Positions 17,949 through 26,902 of a stretch of DNA of 52,921 bases are shown in pieces. Both the position numbers and the translations under genes were made by a program. A model generated the notes under the pieces. It was not told the DNA's origin and ran no database searches. It was given only the letters and a program-made list of their open reading frames with translations. Source of the stretch: Candidatus Melainabacteria bacterium RIFCSPHIGHO2_02_FULL_34_12 (GTDB taxonomy: Bacteria; Cyanobacteriota; Vampirovibrionia; 2-02-FULL-35-15). Each line of letters starts with the position of its first letter. Within the stretch, counting starts at the first letter, position 1. The stretch spans positions 1 to 52,921 of the forward strand of contig MFRM01000026.1 in NCBI GenBank assembly GCA_001784555.1, read 5' to 3'.

Positions 17949-19626
17949 CGTATTTGTTTAATCTGTAAACAATAACCTGCTCTTCTTGATTTATCCCATG
18001 TGGAACGTATAATCCGTTTAAAATAGGCTCTCCTTTTAAAATTTGCTCCTGATTGTTTTTAAATAACCAGTCACTTGGTCTTATAAAGAGATATTCTATG
18101 GGTTCTGGCAATATTTTATTAACCTCCAGAAGCTGTTCATTTGTAGCATCTTTAAAAACCTGTCTTATTGGATAATCCGTAAATGTAGTATGCGTTCCTG
18201 CATTAAAATATATAAACTTTGGAGATAAATCTCTTATAAAAAATCTTACAAGTTCTGAATTTTTCTTTGCTGTTTTGTGATACCAGTCATAAAGATGAAC
18301 ATAATGCACCGTCATAGTTATAAACATCGGGAAATAACAAAACACAAATATCAAAGTTATTAAATACTTACTAATACAAGGGTGTTCAGAGACAAATTGT
18401 TTTAGGTATAAACTGCATTCTTTCAGAAGTATTGCAACACAAATAATATAAAGCGGAAAATAATATAGATTATATCTCCAGATATTACTGTGATAACTCA
18501 TAAGCAGAAAGTTAAATATTAAATTAAAACTAACAATAGAAGTAATTGCAAAACAAACAAAAACTTTAACCTTAGGCATAAGTTTATTCCAGATTGCAAA
18601 TAACAAACCTACTACCACAAGTAAAATAAAAAAATAAACACCCAGAAAAACATAGTGCGAAGTAGTACTTAGTAATTCTCCTGTATAAGGCATAAAAGTA
18701 GCAGGATAAATAAAATATGGAGCTAAAATCATTGAAAAGAAATATTGAATATTTCTTATGAGATTTTCAGAGAAATTGTTAAAATATCCGCCTAGAAAAT
18801 CAGCATAGACCTGTGTAAACTCCTGAATCGGGGAAAAAGTCATCATAGGCGCTACAGGATAAAATATAAACTTTTTAATTAAATAAAAAAGAACAACAAA
18901 TATTCCGTACACCAGCGGAATAAAAGCATAAAACGGAAGGTTTGTTTTAATTTTTATGCCTGTAATTTTTGAATTATAAGCAAGCAAGATAAAAACTAAA
19001 AGACCAAAGAAATAACCTATAAAAAGTGATTTAAATAACCATAGAATCAATAACGTAAGTGAGAATTTTAAAGCTGTAAAAAAACCAAAAACACCTTTTG
19101 AATAATCTCTCAATATTAAATAAGTTGAGCCAGCCAGCAAAAAACATCCTGCCTGTTCCATCATTGCTGAGTCACAGTTTAAAATTATTCCCGGGCAGAA
19201 TAAATAAGATAAAGAAACAAAAAAAGCCATTTTATGACTTTTTTCTGATAGTAGAAGAAAAATAAAATAAATAAAGATGCATGTGCCAAGCGCAGCAATC
19301 CAGCTTGAAAAGTAAGCTACATTTAAAGAAATACCGAATAATTTAAAAAAGACAGCAAGATATATTGGGAAAACAGGAAAATTAATAAGGTTAGTGGGAT
19401 AGCCGTGTTTTATGATTCCCATTATTGTATAAGCCCTTGCACTAAAATCAAAATCCTGAACAATGCCTTTTGCTACTGACATATAAGCAACTTCATCCCA
19501 CCCTAGTCTTTGATTAAATATTATTTGACAAATAAAATATGTAATTAGCCAAACTAAAGTAATCAGACTGATATAAATCAAATTTGATTTATCAACAGAT
19601 TTTACAGGTGTGGAGGTTTTATTCAT
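17929..19626 (-). CDS. Integral-membrane glycosyltransferase, paralogue 3 of 3
   Basis: A 565-aa GT39/PMT/ArnT-like polytopic protein. The first extracytoplasmic loop contains QRLGWDEVAYMSVAKGI, with the Asp-Glu pair expected to be catalytic, and about 11-12 transmembrane segments follow. The last 120 residues form a soluble domain with FIYFNAGTHTTFTDYPIRQVF. It is clearly paralogous along its length to the next two upstream genes (shared SWIAAL, DSAMME, APMM, YADF.GG, and the Gly-Thr/Gln-His-Thr-Thr motif). It likely transfers sugars from polyprenyl phosphate in the periplasm, each paralogue perhaps with its own linkage. Short gaps or overlaps tie the run into an operon. Confidence 0.82.
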   Translation of the reverse strand: MNKTSTPVKSVDKSNLIYISLITLVWLITYFICQIIFNQRLGWDEVAYMSVAKGIVQDFDFSARAYTIMGIIKHGYPTNLINFPVFPIYLAVFFKLFGISLNVAYFSSWIAALGTCIFIYFIFLLLSEKSHKMAFFVSLSYLFCPGIILNCDSAMMEQAGCFLLAGSTYLILRDYSKGVFGFFTALKFSLTLLILWLFKSLFIGYFFGLLVFILLAYNSKITGIKIKTNLPFYAFIPLVYGIFVVLFYLIKKFIFYPVAPMMTFSPIQEFTQVYADFLGGYFNNFSENLIRNIQYFFSMILAPYFIYPATFMPYTGELLSTTSHYVFLGVYFFILLVVVGLLFAIWNKLMPKVKVFVCFAITSIVSFNLIFNFLLMSYHSNIWRYNLYYFPLYIICVAILLKECSLYLKQFVSEHPCISKYLITLIFVFCYFPMFITMTVHYVHLYDWYHKTAKKNSELVRFFIRDLSPKFIYFNAGTHTTFTDYPIRQVFKDATNEQLLEVNKILPEPIEYLFIRPSDWLFKNNQEQILKGEPILNGLYVPHGINQEEQVIVYRLNKYDEIKSN

Positions 19627-19635
19627 GAATCAATA

Positions 19636-21318
19636 TCAGGTATTTTTATCCGGATTTAATTTATAAATTATAATTTTAGCTTCAGGATCAATACCATAAA
19701 AAGTATACCAATTGTCCACTATAGGCTGTCCTTTTAATATAAAGTCCTGGTTTTCTTTAAACAGTTGATTTGATTCATATAAAAACAAAAAATCAATCGG
19801 ATGTGGAAGCCTGGAATTTATTTTTTTTAGTTGTTCATTTGAAGCTTCCATTAACACTACTCTTACAGGGTAGAGGTCCCATGTAGTATGCTGACCTGCA
19901 TGAAAATATATAAAGTCTGGTCTTAATTCACCCAGTATTTTTTTTGGTATTTGAGTACTATTATGAGCAATTGAATGATAATGAGTTTTATTCCATTCAG
20001 ATACCTTAAAAGATGACACTAAATAGGGTATATAAATAAGCAAAATAAAAGTACCTGTAATGAAAATGCTTGCAATTTTATGATCAGTGATAAACGGTTT
20101 TAAATAATTTTTATTAACCCATAAAAGTGTTCCTGAGGATATGAGAAGCAATGGAAGGTAAATTAGATTATATCTGCTTCTTACCCCCACACCATTATCT
20201 GCAATTAAGCTAAAAACTATATTAAAAATAATAATTGAAACTAGTGTAAATAAAATAAATAATTTTTGTTTTGGAAAAAGATTTTTCCATGATAAACAAG
20301 CAAATATAATTACAAACAAAAATACAATAAAATATTGACCGAATTCGCACCAGGTAGGTGTTGAGGTATAAAGGCCTTCTGAACCTGGAATTAACAAGAC
20401 AAGGAAACTTGGCAAGTAGTGCAAGATGACATTATCAAAAAGACCTTTTAAGTTAAAAAACATATTGCCTATGGGATCACGGAAAAAACCACCTGCAAAA
20501 TCTGCATAAATTTCAAGTTCTTCTTGTCTTCTATGAAAATTCATCATTGGAGCCAATGGTAAAAAAACTATCTTTTTAAAAATAAAATATAAAAATAATA
20601 CTGTGCTGGTATAGCTAATTAAACTTACGCTCAGAGAAGTTTTATTCGGCAACTTAAATACAGTCAGGTTATATCTATGTGCAATTAAAACTAAAACAAA
20701 AAAACCAAACAATACTCCAATAAATGTACTCTTAAAAAAATAAAGCCACATAGCTGCAATTCCCATTAAAACAGGATTAATTTTGCCCTTTGAAATATCT
20801 TTAAATATAAAATAGCTAAATATAGTAACCAATGCACAGCCTGGAATTTCCATCATGGCTGAATCAGTGTAGCTCAATATACTTGGTAAGAATAAAAACA
20901 GAACTGAAAAAAAGAAAGATATGATTTTATTTCCATCTGTAAGTAAAATCATTAGAAGATAAATAAATATGCAGGTTACAAGAGCTGCAAGCCACGTTGA
21001 AAAATATGCTACCTGCAACGAAGTACCAAACAATTTAAAGAACAAAGCTAAATAAGCTGAATATAAAGGATAATGATGAGTGTGTTGTGGAAAATTATAT
21101 TTGAGTAATCCTAATGTTGTTGTTGTTCTGCTGCTAAAATCAAAATCACTTGCAATTCCCTTGGCTGTTGTAAGATAACTTATTTCATCCCAGCCTAATT
21201 TTTGATCAAAAAGTATTTGACATGCCACATAAGCAATAAGCCACAAAAGAAAAATTAATCCTAAATAGAAAGTATCCTTATTGAATTCTGTTTTATTTTG
21301 AGTATTTGCTTTAGCCAT
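19636..21318 (-). CDS. Integral-membrane glycosyltransferase, paralogue 2 of 3
   Basis: A 560-aa polytopic GT39/ArnT-like protein with the QKLGWDEISYLTTAKGI loop near residue 40, TDSAMMEIPGCAL around residue 150, LAPMMNFHRRQEE and YADFAGGFF in a periplasmic loop near 255-280, and a soluble C-terminal domain with FIYFHAGQHTTWDLYPVRVV. It is closer to paralogue 1 than to paralogue 3 (both have NFHxRxE and HTTWDxYPxR). It starts 8 bases inside the end of paralogue 1 and ends 9 bases before paralogue 3. Function as for the family: periplasmic sugar transfer from a polyprenyl-phosphate donor. Confidence 0.82.
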   Translation of the reverse strand: MAKANTQNKTEFNKDTFYLGLIFLLWLIAYVACQILFDQKLGWDEISYLTTAKGIASDFDFSSRTTTTLGLLKYNFPQHTHHYPLYSAYLALFFKLFGTSLQVAYFSTWLAALVTCIFIYLLMILLTDGNKIISFFFSVLFLFLPSILSYTDSAMMEIPGCALVTIFSYFIFKDISKGKINPVLMGIAAMWLYFFKSTFIGVLFGFFVLVLIAHRYNLTVFKLPNKTSLSVSLISYTSTVLFLYFIFKKIVFLPLAPMMNFHRRQEELEIYADFAGGFFRDPIGNMFFNLKGLFDNVILHYLPSFLVLLIPGSEGLYTSTPTWCEFGQYFIVFLFVIIFACLSWKNLFPKQKLFILFTLVSIIIFNIVFSLIADNGVGVRSRYNLIYLPLLLISSGTLLWVNKNYLKPFITDHKIASIFITGTFILLIYIPYLVSSFKVSEWNKTHYHSIAHNSTQIPKKILGELRPDFIYFHAGQHTTWDLYPVRVVLMEASNEQLKKINSRLPHPIDFLFLYESNQLFKENQDFILKGQPIVDNWYTFYGIDPEAKIIIYKLNPDKNT

Positions 21319-22969
21319 CAGATTTTTGTTCAGTTTGAGGATTGTACCTGTAAACTACTATTTTATTTGCCTGATCAAAACCATAAAAAGAATATGTGTT
21401 GTTAACAATAGGTTTTCCATTAATAATAGAATCCTGGTTTTCCCTGAATAAATAATTGTTTGGATTTAAAAACAAAAACTTAATGGGCTGCGGTAATTTA
21501 GCATTGATTTTTGAGATTTGAGCAGCGCTTGCCTCAAACTGAACAATTCTGGTCGGGTAAGAATCCCATGTTGTATGAGTACCCGTAGTAAAGTAAACAA
21601 ACATAGGAACAGAATCTCCAATAAAGTGCTTTACTATTTCGGAATTTTTATGCGCAATATCATGATAAACATTTTTATCCCATTGAGTTATAAGATTTGC
21701 TGAATAATAAATCGGGAAATATGCCAGTAAGATTAAACTTACCAGGATAAAAACACTTCCTTTTTTATGCTCCTGCACAAACTGAGTGTAATAATTTCTG
21801 CATTCCCATAAAATTATTCCAAAAGATACTAAAATTAAAGGCACATAAATAAGATTATATCTGGATACCAGTCCATAACTTCCCCCGGCAAGACAGATAA
21901 AAATTATATTAAAAAAGAAAATTGAAATGACGGTAAAAATTATAAATAGTCTTTGGACTGAAGAAAGTTTATTCCACAAAAGAAGTGAAAAAACTATTAT
22001 ATAAAAATAAGATAGAAAATAAGCTCCTAATTCAAACCATGCAGGAAGTAAAATATAAAAGGCATCATTATTTGGATAATACATAGCATTCAGAGGGTAA
22101 TACCTCCTGATGACGTTTTGAAAAAAAACATCCAAATTAATAGCAAGATTTCCCCATATATTACTAAAGAAACCTCCTGCAAAATCAGCATACTGACCTT
22201 CTATTCCTTCAAGCCTTGGATGGAAATTCATCATGGGTGTAAGCGGCAGAAATATGAACTTTGTAAAAATAAAATACAATAGTCCAATCGTTAAGACGTA
22301 TAAAAATATATTTATAAGTAAAGATTTTTTAGAATAAAAAAGAATTATTAGCGCCAGAAAACCAAACAATATTCCAATAAATAAGCTTTTAAAAAAATAA
22401 AGCCAAATAAATGCCGCTCCTAAAAATATTGGATTTAATTTACCTTTTTTTATTTCACAAAAAATAAAGTAAATTAAAATCGAAACCAAGGCACACCCGG
22501 GGATTTCCATCATTGCTGAATCACAATAATCAGGGATTCTGGGGAAAAACAAAAATGAACCAGCAAGACAAAAAGAAAAAAATCTTTGTTTTTCAGTTAC
22601 CAACAACAAAGTTAAATAAATAAAAAAGCTTGCGGCAAGTGCACTAAGCCATGTAGACAAATAAGCTGTTTTAAGGGATACTCCAAGAAATTTAAAAAAT
22701 ATAGCAAGATAAGCTGAGTAGACAGGATAATGATGATTATTTTGAGGGAATGGGTATTTAATTAGTCCCATTATTGAAGTCGTTCTACCACTAAAATCAA
22801 AGTTTTCTGCTATCCCTCGTGCAGTTGACAAGTAGCTGATTTCATCCCATCCAAGTTTATGTTCCCAGATTATTAAATAAAAAAAATAATTTGCAAGCCA
22901 GATAAAAAATAGAAGAATAGGATAAAGCCATTTTTCTTTATCATTAAAATCAATTATTTTGCTTATCAT
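21311..22969 (-). CDS. Integral-membrane glycosyltransferase, paralogue 1 of 3
   Basis: A 552-aa polytopic GT39/ArnT-like protein, the first of the tandem set. It shows HKLGWDEISYLSTARGI near residue 38, CDSAMMEIPGCAL, LTPMMNFHPRLEG, YADFAGGFF and, in the soluble C-terminus, FVYFTTGTHTTWDSYPTRIV. Its ATG overlaps the end of the upstream GT2 gene by 20 bases. The GT2 product is the likely source of the polyprenyl-phosphate sugar used by this group. The conserved HTTWD..P(T/V)R segment is shared by all three paralogues (HTTFTDYPIR in the third). Confidence 0.82.
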   Translation of the reverse strand: MISKIIDFNDKEKWLYPILLFFIWLANYFFYLIIWEHKLGWDEISYLSTARGIAENFDFSGRTTSIMGLIKYPFPQNNHHYPVYSAYLAIFFKFLGVSLKTAYLSTWLSALAASFFIYLTLLLVTEKQRFFSFCLAGSFLFFPRIPDYCDSAMMEIPGCALVSILIYFIFCEIKKGKLNPIFLGAAFIWLYFFKSLFIGILFGFLALIILFYSKKSLLINIFLYVLTIGLLYFIFTKFIFLPLTPMMNFHPRLEGIEGQYADFAGGFFSNIWGNLAINLDVFFQNVIRRYYPLNAMYYPNNDAFYILLPAWFELGAYFLSYFYIIVFSLLLWNKLSSVQRLFIIFTVISIFFFNIIFICLAGGSYGLVSRYNLIYVPLILVSFGIILWECRNYYTQFVQEHKKGSVFILVSLILLAYFPIYYSANLITQWDKNVYHDIAHKNSEIVKHFIGDSVPMFVYFTTGTHTTWDSYPTRIVQFEASAAQISKINAKLPQPIKFLFLNPNNYLFRENQDSIINGKPIVNNTYSFYGFDQANKIVVYRYNPQTEQKSDG

Positions 22970-23837
22970 TAAAAATCCTTTTCTTAAGTAGAAACGCTAT
23001 CAGCCCTAATGAAAAGGTATATAGGGCAATTCCCTGTAAAATCAGAAATCCAAGAACTCCAAATGAGCTGGTTACAACAGAAGAAAATACTGACATTAAT
23101 AAAACAATAAAGCCTAAAGCACTAATTAAGGCAGATATGATCATGAATATTTTAATAGGATTGTAAAGTGTAATAGTTTCAACCAGTATCTGAGCCGATC
23201 GCAGTATATCTCTTAAATACCTAATTTTCGATTTTCCAATTCTTGGTCTGTATTCTATTGGGTGATAATAAACAGAAAGTCCCTCCAAAATAAAAATTAA
23301 AGTAGTAGAAAGAGAAAATGAAAATCCGGAAGATGTGTTTATTAAATATTTCACGATTACATCTCTTCTGAATACTCTTAATCCGGAATTTACATCCAGT
23401 ATTTTTTCTCCGGAGACAAATTCAGCCAGCTTTTTAAAAAAGAAACGGGAAAGCTTTTTAACAAATGGATCAAAGGATTTTAAATTATCTCTCTTCCCTA
23501 TTACAAGGTCATATCCTTCTTCAAGTTTTTTAACCATAAGAAGAATAGCTTCTATGGGATAAGTACCGTCAGCATCTGTAATTGCAATTATGTTACCTGA
23601 TGCAGCCATGATTCCTTTTTTAAGGGAATATCCATAGCCTTTATTATATGGATTTCTTACTAGCTTTATATCTTTTCTGTTTTTTAAAATTTCATAGGTT
23701 CCATCAAAAGAACCATCGTCCACTATTATTATTTCCTGCAAAATCTTACCTAGCAAAAAATTAATTTCTTCTATTGTTTCTTCAATAGCACTTCTTTCAT
23801 TAAAACAAGGTATAACAAGGGAAATTTTTTCTTCCAT
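22950..23837 (-). CDS. GT2 polyprenyl-phosphate glycosyltransferase (DPM1-like)
   Basis: A 295-aa protein with an N-terminal GT-A domain: SLVIPCFNERSAIEETI, IIIVDDGSFDGT, NPYNKGYGYSLKKGI and ITDADGTYP (metal-binding). Two C-terminal hydrophobic segments (about 225-290) follow. This architecture fits dolichyl/undecaprenyl-phosphate mannose or glucose synthases. It immediately precedes three membrane transferases that need such donors, and the gene overlaps the first of them, a strong functional hint. It starts 15 bases after the upstream radical SAM gene ends. Confidence 0.9.
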   Translation of the reverse strand: MEEKISLVIPCFNERSAIEETIEEINFLLGKILQEIIIVDDGSFDGTYEILKNRKDIKLVRNPYNKGYGYSLKKGIMAASGNIIAITDADGTYPIEAILLMVKKLEEGYDLVIGKRDNLKSFDPFVKKLSRFFFKKLAEFVSGEKILDVNSGLRVFRRDVIVKYLINTSSGFSFSLSTTLIFILEGLSVYYHPIEYRPRIGKSKIRYLRDILRSAQILVETITLYNPIKIFMIISALISALGFIVLLMSVFSSVVTSSFGVLGFLILQGIALYTFSLGLIAFLLKKRIFNDKQNN

Positions 23838-23852
23838 AACTACTCTTGAAAA

Positions 23853-25331
23853 TTATACCCCTGTCAGAGCTCGAAATGCTTTTACATATTTAGTTATGTC
23901 CTTTAATCGAGTGATTTTCTTAAAATTCCTATAAATTACTTTTGGTTGCCTGTAATATTCATTAAAAGCTCTAGCTAAGAGCTCCTGCATTTTCTCTTTT
24001 CCGATTTTTGGATTTACATAAACAGGATTTGAATAATCCACACAGCTATAATCTTTCCAGCTCATGTTTTCTTTTAGTCCACCATCTTCTTTAGCCTGGG
24101 TTAATAGATAAGAACCAGGATATGGAACCGGTAAAAAGAAAAGAGCAGTTTCAGTAGCAAGTTTTTTTGCAAAGTTAATTGTAGTTTCTACATCTTCAGC
24201 TGTTTCACCAGGTAAACCTAAAATATAGCTTGCCATTACCTGGATTCCAACTTTCTGGCAATTTCTTATTTCTTGTTCATATTTATTTAAAAGATATGGC
24301 CTGCCATTTGGATCGTTTGGATCTGGTTTAAACGCACTTGAATAAGAAGCTTTTTTTATAAGCTCAAGTGATTTTATATTTCCTGATTCAATACCAATCT
24401 GAATCATCCAGCAACCTGCTTTTTTCAGTGCAATTAAAAGCTCATAATCAAGTTGATCAGCTCTGGCATTACAGGCAAAAGATATTTTGAACTTTTCTAT
24501 TTCCGGCAAAAGCTTCATTATAAAATCTCTTCGTACCGTAAAAACACTGTCCAGAAAATAAATTCCTCTTGCACCATAGTTATCAATGAGATGCTTAATA
24601 TTTTTAACTGCGCCTTCAACACTAAGAGATCTTATTTTTCTTCCTAGAACCGCTCCATGATCGCAATAAGTGCATTGATAAGGGCAACCTCTTTGTAAGA
24701 GAATAGGATAATTAGGCAAATCAATGTATTGTGTTACGTGAGGAATATATTTTTCCATCGGAACCTTATCATAAGCTGGTAATGGCAGTGCATCAAGGTC
24801 TGGGATTGGTGTCCGTGGGGTAGAATATTTTACTTTATTTTCTTCCTTACTCCAGTATGCAAGTCCGTCAACACTATGAAAATCTTTTCCATCCTTTAAG
24901 CACTCTGCTATATCTACAAAAGTCTGCTCGCCTTCCCCAACAATAATAATTGCATCACTTTCAAGTGTCTCCTTTACTGTCTGTTCAGGAAGCGCAGTAG
25001 GATGAACGCCACCCAGAACTATTACAGCATCAGGACAAGCTTCCCGAGCAACTTTAGCAGAAGCATAAGCATCAAGAGCTGAATTGGTCATGCATGTAAT
25101 GCCAATTAAATCATATTTATTTTTAGACAAGAAATCTTTTAAATCAGAAATTTTATATTTTTCAACCAAACAATCCACAACATCACAAGAAAAACCTTTT
25201 GATTCCATAAAACTAGCAATGTACATAATGCCAAGCGGCGGAACATAACCGCTACCTTTTTTAAATCTTCCCCACATAATTTCATCTGAAATTGGTGGTT
25301 GCAAAACTAATGTTTTAATTTCTTTTGACAT
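23853..25331 (-). CDS. B12-binding radical SAM protein
   Basis: A 492-aa protein. The N-terminal cobalamin-binding Rossmann domain (about 1-145) includes PPLGIMYIASFMESKGF, GITCMTNSALDAYA and VVLGGVHPTALPEQ. The radical SAM core has RGCPYQCTYCDHG (about 215-225), the CxxxCxxC cluster site, followed by MIQIGIESGN and SYILGLPGET. Such BchE-like enzymes catalyse methylations or cyclisations on lipids, glycans or natural products. It heads the minus-strand operon and is divergent from another B12 radical SAM gene at 25.4 kb. The substrate is unknown. Confidence 0.88.
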   Translation of the reverse strand: MSKEIKTLVLQPPISDEIMWGRFKKGSGYVPPLGIMYIASFMESKGFSCDVVDCLVEKYKISDLKDFLSKNKYDLIGITCMTNSALDAYASAKVAREACPDAVIVLGGVHPTALPEQTVKETLESDAIIIVGEGEQTFVDIAECLKDGKDFHSVDGLAYWSKEENKVKYSTPRTPIPDLDALPLPAYDKVPMEKYIPHVTQYIDLPNYPILLQRGCPYQCTYCDHGAVLGRKIRSLSVEGAVKNIKHLIDNYGARGIYFLDSVFTVRRDFIMKLLPEIEKFKISFACNARADQLDYELLIALKKAGCWMIQIGIESGNIKSLELIKKASYSSAFKPDPNDPNGRPYLLNKYEQEIRNCQKVGIQVMASYILGLPGETAEDVETTINFAKKLATETALFFLPVPYPGSYLLTQAKEDGGLKENMSWKDYSCVDYSNPVYVNPKIGKEKMQELLARAFNEYYRQPKVIYRNFKKITRLKDITKYVKAFRALTGV

Positions 25332-25440
25332 ATCTTACTAAGTTTAAATGCTCAATACACTACTTACAATATGACGATTTTACCTTGTTTGTCGTAAGAT
25401 AGTATAGTGGTTTTCCTAAACAACTGTTGAACTCTTTGTT

Positions 25441-26871
25441 ATGATTTATACCATGGGAACAGGCTTAAAGACGAAAGTTAAAGCAAAAGTGTTGCTTCTT
25501 AACCCTCCGGGTGAAAAACCTTATTTAAGAGACTATTATTGTAATAATATTTCAAAAAGCAGATATTTACACTATCCTGTTGACCTTTTGCTATTAACTG
25601 GAACTCTGACTCAAAGTAATTACGAAGTTACTGTAATTGACGCATTAATAAAAAAATATACTCCAGCAGAAACATTAAAAAAAATAGCTGAAATTGCACC
25701 TGAATATATAGTTTGTCTGGTTGGATCAATTTCATGGGAAGAAGACAGAAAATTTTTAGAAAATTTAAAGATTTTAAATCCAAAAATCAAACTTATTGGC
25801 ACAGGAGATATATTTCTTGATGATGGCCAAAAAATAATCAAGGAAAATACTTTTTTTGATGCTTGTATATTAGATTTTTCAGACAATTCAATATTAAACA
25901 TAATAGAAAAACTTGAAAATAAATCAAATGACAAAATATCTCTAGACAACTGTATTTACAACGGAAACGGAAGCGGCATTCAAGCAGGCCAGATTAAAAG
26001 AATTAAAGGCGAATTCTCAATTTCAATGCCACGTCATGAATTCTTCCCTCTGAAAGATTACAAGTACGCTTTTTCAAGAAATTTCCCTACTGCACACCTG
26101 CTAACTGATTTTGGCTGTGCATTTAACTGCTCATTTTGCCCAATCAGGATAGATAACCTGGGATTTAAAGTCAGACCAGTAGAAGAAATTATTGAAGAAA
26201 TGAAATATTTAAAGTCTCTTGGAATAAAAGAACTTTATTTTAGAGATCAAACTTTTGGAGCAAATAAAAAACGTGCAATAGAACTTTGCCAAAGAATGGT
26301 TAAAGAAGGATTTAATTTTAGCTGGCATTGTTTTTCAAGGGTAGATGTAATGAATGAAGAACTTCTGGATGCAATGAAAGCCGCAGGTTGTCACACCGTA
26401 ATTTTTGGTGTGGAAAGTGTTAATGAGAAGACTTTAAAGGACGTGCAGAAAAGAATAAATGCTGAAACAATAAAAAATACTTTTACTCTCTGTAAAAAGA
26501 AAAAAATAAGACGTGCTGCTACTTTTATAATCGGTCTGCCGGGCGAAACTGAAGAAGACATAATGAGAACAGTGGATTTTGCCGTAGAAATTGACTGTAC
26601 ATTTGCATCATTTAATGTAGCTGGCATCAGGCCAGGCACTGAGTGGAGTCATAATGCAGAAAAAGTACATTTTCTGCCACAGAATGAATTAGAAAAAATA
26701 AGAAATAAGGCTATTAAAAAGTTTTATTTAAGGCCAGGATATATCCTCAGCAGGATTTCTGAGATTTCAACTCCTTATGATTTTAATGTGCTTTTTGAAG
26801 AGGGAATTGGAATTATACTTAATCTTTTAAAATCTGTATTTAGGAAAGAGCCTAAATTAGCTTCAGAATAA
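25441..26871 (+). CDS. B12-binding radical SAM protein
   Basis: A 476-aa protein, distinct from its divergent neighbour. An N-terminal B12-binding-like domain (VLLLNPPGEKPYLRD to about residue 190) precedes a radical SAM core with FGCAFNCSFCPIR (C226, C230, C233), FGVESVNEKTL and TFIIGLPGETEED. The SAM-site and TIM-barrel landmarks are complete; the B12 domain lacks an obvious DxHxxG, so cobalamin use is less sure. ATG 25453 (MGTGLKT) is an alternative start: a TATGAT at 25440-25445 would place it on a leaderless transcript. It is followed by asnB after 31 bases. Confidence 0.85.
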   Translation: MIYTMGTGLKTKVKAKVLLLNPPGEKPYLRDYYCNNISKSRYLHYPVDLLLLTGTLTQSNYEVTVIDALIKKYTPAETLKKIAEIAPEYIVCLVGSISWEEDRKFLENLKILNPKIKLIGTGDIFLDDGQKIIKENTFFDACILDFSDNSILNIIEKLENKSNDKISLDNCIYNGNGSGIQAGQIKRIKGEFSISMPRHEFFPLKDYKYAFSRNFPTAHLLTDFGCAFNCSFCPIRIDNLGFKVRPVEEIIEEMKYLKSLGIKELYFRDQTFGANKKRAIELCQRMVKEGFNFSWHCFSRVDVMNEELLDAMKAAGCHTVIFGVESVNEKTLKDVQKRINAETIKNTFTLCKKKKIRRAATFIIGLPGETEEDIMRTVDFAVEIDCTFASFNVAGIRPGTEWSHNAEKVHFLPQNELEKIRNKAIKKFYLRPGYILSRISEISTPYDFNVLFEEGIGIILNLLKSVFRKEPKLASE

Positions 26872-26888
26872 GAAAAGGTTTTATAAGA

Positions 26889-26894
26889 TATAAT
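26889..26894 (+). promoter_or_regulatory. -10-like TATAAT before asnB
   Basis: Perfect TATAAT ending 8 bases before the asnB ATG; no ribosome binding site follows it. It suggests an internal promoter giving a near-leaderless asnB mRNA. No convincing -35 hexamer is seen 16-18 bases upstream. Confidence 0.4.
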
Positions 26895-26902
26895 CAACAA
26901 CC

